DNA of 64,000 nucleotides from NCBI GenBank assembly GCA_007922195.1, contig ML681971.1, positions 18,632,829 to 18,696,828 on the forward strand, given 5' to 3'. Positions within the stretch are counted from its first letter, which is position 1; each line of letters starts with the position of its first letter. Both the position numbers and the translations under genes were made by a program. Of this stretch, positions 56,603 through 64,000 are shown one piece after another. This DNA comes from Podocnemis expansa. Taxonomy: Eukaryota > Chordata > Testudines > Podocnemididae. Under the pieces are notes generated by a model, which worked only from the letters and a program-made list of their open reading frames with translations, ran no database searches and was not told where the DNA came from.

Positions 56603-58593
56603 TATCTCTGCCATTTTTACCCAATACAAATCAAATGCGTTAAGTATGCAGCAGTTTATCTGACATCACAAATATTGATCAGTCTGGTTACTATTCTTCC
56701 TAATGAATGAGGCACTAAGAAGAAACCTCAGTTGTTGTAGCATTTGCTAGGATTAATGGACTAATTCAGATGCACAGTATATACCCTCCACTTTTTCTTA
56801 ACAAGCTGAAGTTGTGTGTAAAAGCAGCACTGAACAATATTGATTCGATTAAACTTTGTGGCAGGCAAAGTGACCTTTGTTTTTAAAACCACACTTTGAT
56901 TTTTGCTTCTTATGTGGAAAGGCAGTTTTCTACAATACTGTAGCTCATAAAACCTCAGCCTTATTTCTTTTTAAAATCTCAAACCTACTAATAGCGCTGT
57001 CTAGGTAACAACAAGAAGCAGTAATTCGGGTTTTCTTATTTAAGAATTACATATGTCATTTTCTTCAAAGTCCACTTTTAGAACAACTACTCTTCGTCCA
57101 GTTTCAAATGAAGACATTAGGTCATGGGCCTTCTCCAACTGAAATCAATGACAAAGTGTCAATGCCTTCAACAGTGCTGATGAACCCTTTAACAATGAAG
57201 GGATGTGGGTTTGATTAAGTATATTGTCTATGGCAAAAGAGCTCTATTTCTAGACACAGTGAAACTGGTTAAGGTCTCAAGAGAGCAGAGAGCTGGTCAC
57301 CGTTTGATCACTGATATGACTTCAAGCCCAGGCTAATGGTGACTTAAGCTTCAGTTTTACAGATGAACAGTGTCCTTTGTATAGTTAGTTGTAGGTCTCA
57401 TTTCAGTACTTAAAGGGTAAACAAGTTAAAGAAAACCAGCACTGAATTGTTGCCAGCTAGGCCCCTTACTGGCAGTTCCAGCAGAGGGGAAAAGGAAGGA
57501 ATGAGTATGGACAGTGGACTGTCATCCTGCCTCCAAAGCTGATGTCTACTGGGTGGTATTGAAGCATGTTAGATAGAGGCACCCATTCTGATCTCCTTCA
57601 TGAGCACTCTGGGTCCTCATCTGTATATAATGTGATGTTTTCTTTTGACTTCCATGGGAATTGGATTAAAGCCTAAATTCACTTCAATACAACAACAAAG
57701 CAAAGCAGGGAAGAAACATTCCTGCATTGCTGACAGACTCTAGCCATTTTTCTTACGCTGACAGATCAGTTTTTAGCTGTTGCCATGCTCTTCCTCTACC
57801 AGGACATTTGGACAGCTCATTGCAGCTGAATCAGAAGACAGCATCTGTGGCCCCTCCCTTGGTCACTTTGAAAGCGTGAACAAGAGTGAGCCTGCTATCA
57901 TCCTAGCTAGCTACTGAAAGTGATCACTGAAGATTTTCAAGAAGAGGATTGGTTCAAAGAAAGGCATTTTTGTGTCCACTTGTTCCTTCATCATCACTTC
58001 TGCTCCTGCCTTTGCTGATTTCTATCTTTCTTTATACATTATGGCCCCTACTTGTGTTTTAGTGCATTTATTCTTGTGCTCCCGTTCATTATTCTAAACA
58101 TTCATTTATCGGGTGTGCCATTTTATTTTTAGGAAGGGGGTGGGGTTCAGATTCTCCTGAGGAGTGGGTGCTTTGGGCTGTATAGATAGGAGAACAGCTC
58201 ACCAGAATAGCTGGAAGGAGAGGGTCCTTCAGGGGCATAGAATGAACATGGCATTTCCTGTAATGACCTTCTCTCCTGAGACCAGCATGGGACTATGGAT
58301 GAGGAAAAGAAAATAAGCATAGGGTTCCTTGCACTCTGGCAAGCCTCAACTGCTGTATCAGCAACTCTGAGCCATTTGAAGCAAGTGGAGGTTCCAGTCC
58401 ATCTCAGACCCTGAATCAGGGAAGCACAAAGACAGTTAAGCCACTTCTCCTGAAAGGCATTCCACATGACGCATGCCACAGCCACAGCTGAGTAACAGTT
58501 TTCAGGTCATAGTGTCTTATTTGATGTTTATTCAGTTAAATCTTGAATGCAGCTAACCATCAAATCAACCCAATGAAGGACTCTGATGTAGCA
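56603..58593. other. Gene-free stretch
   Basis: No gene or repeat recognised. The 112-codon minus-strand frame at 58147-58485 has no known domain. Confidence 0.45.
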
Positions 58594-59590
58594 TAAAACC
58601 ATAAATGCTAAAGGTTGGGAGGGACCTCAGGGAAGATCTGGTCCAACCTCTGTGCAAAGCAGAATGAACCCCAAGTAAATCATCCCAGCCAAAGCTTTGT
58701 CAAGCCAGGCCTTAAAAACCTCTCAGGATGGAGATTTCACCACCTCTGTAGGGAACCCATTCCAGTGCTTCATCACCCTCCTCATGACCAAGATTTTCTA
58801 ATATCCACTCTGCATCTCTGCCACTGCAACTTGAGACCATTGCTAACACTGCAACAGCCTAGCTCTTTTCTTCCTAGAACTTCCCCTTAGGTAGTTGAAA
58901 GCCTGTATTACCTACACCTCTCCACCCCACACACGTACACTCTTCTCTTCCACATGCTAAACAAGCCTTGTTCCCTCAGCCTCCCCTCGTAAGTCATGTG
59001 CTCCAGCATCCTAATAATTTTGTTGCCCTCCACCAGACTCGCTCCAATTTGTTTGCATCCTTTTGGTTGTGGGGGCTCCAAAACAGGACACAGTACTCCA
59101 AACCAGGCCTCACCAGTGCTCAATAGAGGGAAATAATCATTTCCCTCTATCCACTGGCAGTGTTCTTACTAATGCTGCCCAATATGTCATTAACCTTCTC
59201 AGCAATAAGGGCACACACTTCCAGCTTCTTGTCCATCATAACTCATAGCTCCATTTCTGCAGAACTGCTGCCTAGCTAGTCAGTCTCCAGCCTGTAGCAG
59301 CACTTGAGATTCTTTCATCCTAAGTGCAGCACTCCGCACTTGCTCTTGTTGAACCTCAACAGATTTCTTTTGGCCCAATCCTGCAATTTGGCTAGGTCTC
59401 TCTCTGTCCTACCCTTGCCCTCCAGCATATCTTCCACTCCCCCTAGCTTAGTGTCATCTGCAAACTTGCTTAGAGTGTAATCTTCTCCATCCACCAGATC
59501 ATTAATGAAGATGTTGAACAGAACGAGCTCCAGGACCAAGGCCTGGGGTATTCTGCTTGTTACTGACTGCCAGCTCAACATTTGTGGGAT
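58594..59590 (-). mobile_element. CR1 LINE fragment with RT region
   Basis: Starts ACCATAAATGCTAAAGGTTG then GGAGGGACCTCAGGG, an antisense CR1 tail. The minus-strand frame 59315-59662 carries SKFADDTKLGG (second catalytic block, near 59460) preceded by a decayed VPQGSVLGPLLFNIFINDL and followed by LQDWAKRNLLRFNKSKC. Another frame (58908-59123) includes [20 protein letters not shown], the C-terminal third. Stops and shifts separate them. Confidence 0.88.
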
Positions 59591-59591
59591 A

Positions 59592-60850
59592 CTTGGACCT
59601 TTGCGAGGGCTCATGAGAACTCTCATAATATTGACATCAAAGTTCAGCTTAAATATCATCATAATAAGGTTGGGCCCTAGGATTTTGAAATTTAAACTTT
59701 TTTCCTGAGAAGTGTAAACGGAAATCTTTCCATTTCCAAGCCACTTTATTTTCCTGCAAAACTGTGAAAGCTAATTTGAGACAGCTGGTCAAGTTAAAAA
59801 GCCTTGGCATTTTCCTTTCCACTGTGGAGTGACCTATTTCAAAAACCAATCTATTATGCAATTTACTTATAATTAAATGAAAATGTGGTTGGAAGGAGAG
59901 AAAGTGAGTAAAAAAAACTATCTAAGCTCTAACTCAGGCCAGTCAATGACATCAGCAACTTTCCTCCTCTCCTTCAAAATTAATGGGCAGCATTTTATTG
60001 GAGAGATGCTACGGTAGTTTGAAGAAACATTTGTTCTTTGAATCTGTTGTACTGCTGAACTGGCTGATGCGACAGCTCAACAAAGCCTCTTATCAGAGGC
60101 AATGGGCACAGAAAGGTGAGTTGGCTCTCAGTGATTGATGTCTTTAGTTAACTCGCACCAGACGGCAACCTCATTACTATCCTAGAATGAATAGGTTTTT
60201 AACGTTTTTTATTTTAACATCTGTTGCAAACATACTTGATGGAGGAACACTTGGTATCGAATCACAAACTGTGTATTACATGAGTAGAGTAACCTTCAGC
60301 AGACATTGGTGAAGTTAAAAGAAAAGAAAGAATCCATCCTGTTTCAAAGAGGCAAAATCTAGGGTGGTTTTACATCATCAATTTGGTTTTGGTTTTGCAA
60401 AAATCAAAACTAACGGTGGCTTAGTGTTGGGTGCCACTTTACTGAAACCCTGAAATTTAGGAAGATTTAGATAGTGATCTAATTTGGGTCTGTCTCTAGA
60501 AATGGGTAAACTTAGAAGTGGGTTAATCTTTGTAAATTCTCATTAGTTTTGCAAAACCATTCCGAAACCTGGATAGGGCTAGGTACAGATCTCTTTTTAT
60601 CCTGGCTTTCATAGTTAAGGGTTGGAGGTTTGGAAGACAGTTGGGATAAAACTATTCAGATAAATAGTTCTGACTGGGGCCCAGTATACTGGGATAATTG
60701 GATAAGAGTCAAGACAAAAATGTACCTCCCCCCCCAATCAAGTAGAATAATCAACCTACTTCTGTTAATACCAGATTAGTACATCGCTGATGATGGGTGA
60801 CTAATGCAAATTCATCAATTCTATGGCCAAAAGAGAGGAACTAATCAGAC
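59592..60850. other. Gene-free stretch
   Basis: No gene or repeat recognised. Confidence 0.45.
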
Positions 60851-61265
60851 CGCCTATATAACATAGAGGCCAGAGGATTTAATTCCCTTTCTCTTGCACT
60901 GAGCACTATAACTTTGGTCTGATTAAAGAATACCCTCCAGGTAGGCACCCAGTCTTGATTTGTAGATTTCAAGAGATGGATTCTCCATCTCTTCATTTGG
61001 TAGTTTGTTCCACTGTTTAAGCACTCTCACTGAGTCTTATTTCTAATTGAAAGATGCCTGCCTTTAATGCACAGACATTCTTCTTGTTATGCCTTTCTCT
61101 GGGAGGTTAAATAACCATTGAGAACCTGATATTTCTATCCAGGAAAGAACTTGTACATTGGAATGAAGTGATCTCTTGCTCTTCTCTCTGATAAGTGAAA
61201 CAGATTGAGCACCCTAAATTTTTCATTGTAGGGCATATTTTTCCAGTCCTAGACTTATTTTTGAA
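60851..61265 (-). mobile_element. Decayed LINE 3' region, CR1/L3-like
   Basis: TTTGGTAGTTTGTTCCACTG, TTCTTGTTATGCCTTTCTCT and TTCATTGTAGGGCATATTTT follow the spacing of antisense CR1-superfamily ORF2 sequence (the GGAATTCC..TTCCAGTGG, then the..TTTCTCCAGTCC blocks). Identity is low. Confidence 0.4.
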
Positions 61266-61269
61266 GCTT

Positions 61270-63720
61270 TTTTTCCTGTAGGAGAAATAGGAATAACTAA
61301 GGCAAAAAGCAAAGAAGATTAAAAAAATCTAGTCACTGGTAAAGTCAACTAAAATGAAGAGAATATTGGTAATGCAGTACTTTATTTAATAGGGCACAAA
61401 CAGTGAAGGCTGATGGGCACCTTGACATACTGTAACTGAGGATTTACCAGGAGCTGCTAGAAGGCTGCAATAGTTCTTTAATAAGACAGTCTCTTTTTCT
61501 ATCATTTTTAATATATTAAGTGTAGCTCCTTCCCCAAAGGATCCCATAATAGGGGTTTAATAGTTGCCAAACTCCATCTCTAAAGTCAAGCCAGCTTGAA
61601 ATCCTGTCTCCAGTACTAGATGCTTCAGTGGAAGGGACAAGAAAGGCTTTAGAGTGCAGTTATGGAGTAACAGCCATAGGTGAAGTTCTCCTAAACTGTA
61701 TTAGTTGAGTTTGGTTTATGCTCCAAAAGTGGAAGATTCACATTTCTTCAAAAGCTCTAAGTTATTGTTTACTGATATAACTCTTGTTGTTCTTATATAA
61801 AATATTCCTTTTAAAAAAAGCTTAATCCTGATGAGCTCTCACACTCAATAGTGTCTTCGAGCAATGAATTCCACAGATTAGCTGTGTAACAAAGTAATTT
61901 CTTTTATCAATATTAAATGAATTAAATTCAAAAATAGCCTACAGTCTTTAACAATTATTTCGGAGTGTACAGGAAGCACTTCATAATCATTAAGGGCAGC
62001 CACCTCTGGTGTGGAACAAAGCAGCTGATTAATTGTACTCCTACTGCATATTTAATTTCTTGATAAAATGTGAAAGCCAGATTTAGAACACAGTACAATT
62101 GCACATAATAAATAGGACATTATATTCTCAGGAAAAATCCCTAAATGCTATGTTAACCTTGTCCTATTTTGGTAGTCATATGTGCAATCCACAGAGTGCA
62201 GTCTGGCCAAAGATAGACTCTGATTCTTCTCTCATTAACTTCAAGAAAACAGGAAGCTAGCTCCAGTATGTAGCAATGCTTTACTGTAGGGATATATTCC
62301 CCTGTGGCTGACTTCATGATAAGGGAAGTATTTGAATAAAAACAATTAACAGCAGGAGAACAGTGTTTTCTAACGTAACTTACTAAGTATTTATACAGAT
62401 ATATTCAGAAAACTAATTCTACAATTGCACAGGCACAGGTAGGTAAAGCTCCGCTTAATCTCACTAAAGTAATTGCTCTGCTCAGATGATTAATAAATGA
62501 AAAATAATAAAAAGAAAATGCATTTTGATTGTCTTCTGTGGTTTATCCAACCCAGAGATTTAAATACCCTTACCAGTTTTTCATCTTGACTGAAATACAT
62601 TTTTAAATTAATTGTTCTATTGGCTTGAAAGCTTCATAAATTGGATTAGAATCCTATCTATACACCATCCATGGACTCTGGGTGATTTTTGCACCTGGCA
62701 CTTTAATTAAAATAATCCCTGAATGGACATTTTAAGCAGGGATGGGCAGAAGCTGAAATACCCTGTATGTAATGGGAGAAGATTTGGGCTAAAATTACCA
62801 AATTATGGAGGATTTATCTAACCTTCACAAAATGTGGGTATTGGAACCTGACTTAATTAGCATGGAAATAACTGAGCACATTTAGTTGAAATATCTCATT
62901 AGTATTCAGCACTGCCACCACAGGAGAAAAGAAAAAGAAATAGAAGAAAGAGGCTAAAATGAGCAGAGAGAGAGAAGAAATGACATTTGTTACATCTTGG
63001 GGTGATTTCATAAATCATCTTCAGTTTCTCCATAAAACTCTAGATCAATGCAAGAAATAGCTCTAATAATTCATATAAATAATTTAATTATAGGATACAC
63101 ATTGCTGAGGCCTTTTGGACACATAAAAATTAATGTACAATCATCTGTCTGTTTTATAATACTTCACACCACCACAATATCTTAGGCCCAGAGCTCCTGA
63201 GATTCTTCCACATGAAATCAATAGAATAGTGGAGGCCCTAGGGCACTTATGGGCATCTCTGGGTCAAGATTTAATAGTGAAAGATACCAAAGTATTTTCC
63301 AGAGGATAAGTGCTCAAATATTATGGTGATGAGGGCCATACAACTACCTTGATAAGGGCTGGGATGCTCTGAACATGCCATTTCATTTATTGCTCATTTT
63401 TAATGCAATGGTGTTCTTTGGCATAAGACAAAGAACAGTGGAATGAGGCATATGATATTATGTGCAAACATTTTCTGTCATGACAGAACAGCGCCATGAA
63501 GTACATCGTAAGTAATGATGTTCTAAAGGCACCCCTGCCTTTATAATCCTTATATACAGTATTATTTACTTGTATGTAATATCGTTAGAAAACCTTCATG
63601 TAGCACAGGGCCCCACTGTGCTGTGTACAAACACAGACAGTCTCTGCCCCAAAAGTCCTATAGTCCCGGTATAAAACACAAAACAAGTGGGTGTAGACAG
63701 CCGGGGAGGACAAGGAAACA
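61270..63720. other. Gene-free AT-rich stretch
   Basis: A possible decayed LINE trace at 61856-61925 (GAATTCCACAGATTAGCTGT, TTCTTTTATCAATATTAAAT). Otherwise no gene or repeat recognised. Such clean AT-rich sequence could hold conserved non-coding elements, but that cannot be judged from one sequence. Confidence 0.4.
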
Positions 63721-63721
63721 C

Positions 63722-63850
63722 TGGGTATGGCTATACTGCGGAACAAAACAAAGTCTTCTCTACACACCCACTCAGTCACAGCAAGTTTCAGAGTCTGGGT
63801 GAACTGCTCAGGCTTGCAGGACTCAAGCTATGAGGCTAAAAGAAGAGCCT
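63722..63850. repeat. MITE-like fragment, GGGTATGGCTATACTGC start
   Basis: The start resembles the termini of the TATGTCTACACTGC group. CAAGTTTCAGAGTCTGGGTG and CTCAAGCTATGAGGCTA suggest a member of a dispersed turtle MITE family. The right end is not visible before the hAT at 63855. Confidence 0.4.
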
Positions 63851-63854
63851 AGAC

Positions 63855-64000
63855 CAGTGGTTCCCAACATTTTCTCTGCCGTGGCACACCTTGCTACCTT
63901 TAATTAATTTGAGGCACACTACCACATAGTTTCCAAATGAACTCATTAATATTCATGAGCCAATCCAGAGCTCTTTGAGTAGTTTTTCAAAAAAATTTGT
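63855..64000. mobile_element. hAT element, left end only
   Basis: CAGTGGTTCCCAACATTTTC is a hAT-type terminus, followed by GCCGTGGCACACC and TTTGAGGCACACTACC. The window ends before the right terminus, so the duplication (left flank GCCTAGAC) cannot be tested. Confidence 0.65.

Overview
The window looks like intergenic or intronic DNA from a sauropsid nuclear genome, most likely a turtle, with a crocodilian as the alternative. The grounds are the repeats: many CR1 LINE copies (antisense tails starting with an ATAGAAT-like octamer), a DIRS-type tyrosine-recombinase retroelement, MIR-like SINEs, hAT transposons, and palindromic MITEs ending in CTATGTCTACACT. That attribution rests on remembered repeat families, not a search. 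I found no host protein-coding exon, tRNA, rRNA or CRISPR array. All recognisable coding sequence belongs to dead mobile elements.

Layout. 1-247: right half of a hairpin-rich TTTCGAAA foldback element; a second, more complete copy at 29667-30813 contains a 400-bp assembly gap. 2.3-3.7 kb: a small hairpin repeat, a 571-bp hAT and a TTAA-rich palindromic MITE. 6.3-13.4 kb: CR1 fragments, a hAT next to a CR1 tail, two minisatellites and MIR-like pieces. 17611-26573: a DIRS-like element, gag on the minus strand, with inverted terminal repeats and an internal complementary region. A nearly full-length CR1 (about 21395-25800, plus strand) is inserted in its gag. 31.4-32.0 and 41.4-42.0 kb: CR1 fragments each split by a small hAT with a recognisable target-site duplication. 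50.8-52.35 kb: a PIF/Harbinger transposase fossil on the minus strand, itself split by a 416-bp hAT-like insertion. 54.7-61.9 kb: further LINE, MIR, SINE and MITE copies, including a CR1 reverse-transcriptase fragment at 58.6-59.6 kb. The window ends inside another hAT.

How the parts relate. The nesting gives a relative history: DIRS before CR1 at 21.4-25.8 kb; CR1 before hAT at 31.5 and 41.5 kb; Harbinger before hAT at 51.2 kb. The terminal sequence of the Harbinger fossil is almost identical to that of the MITE at 3.3 kb, so Harbinger is a plausible source of transposase for that MITE.

I found no new multi-gene system. The observations most worth checking are the DIRS terminal/internal repeat architecture beside a LAP2alpha-type gag domain, the foldback family whose hairpin arms differ between copies yet stay complementary, and the Harbinger-MITE terminal match.
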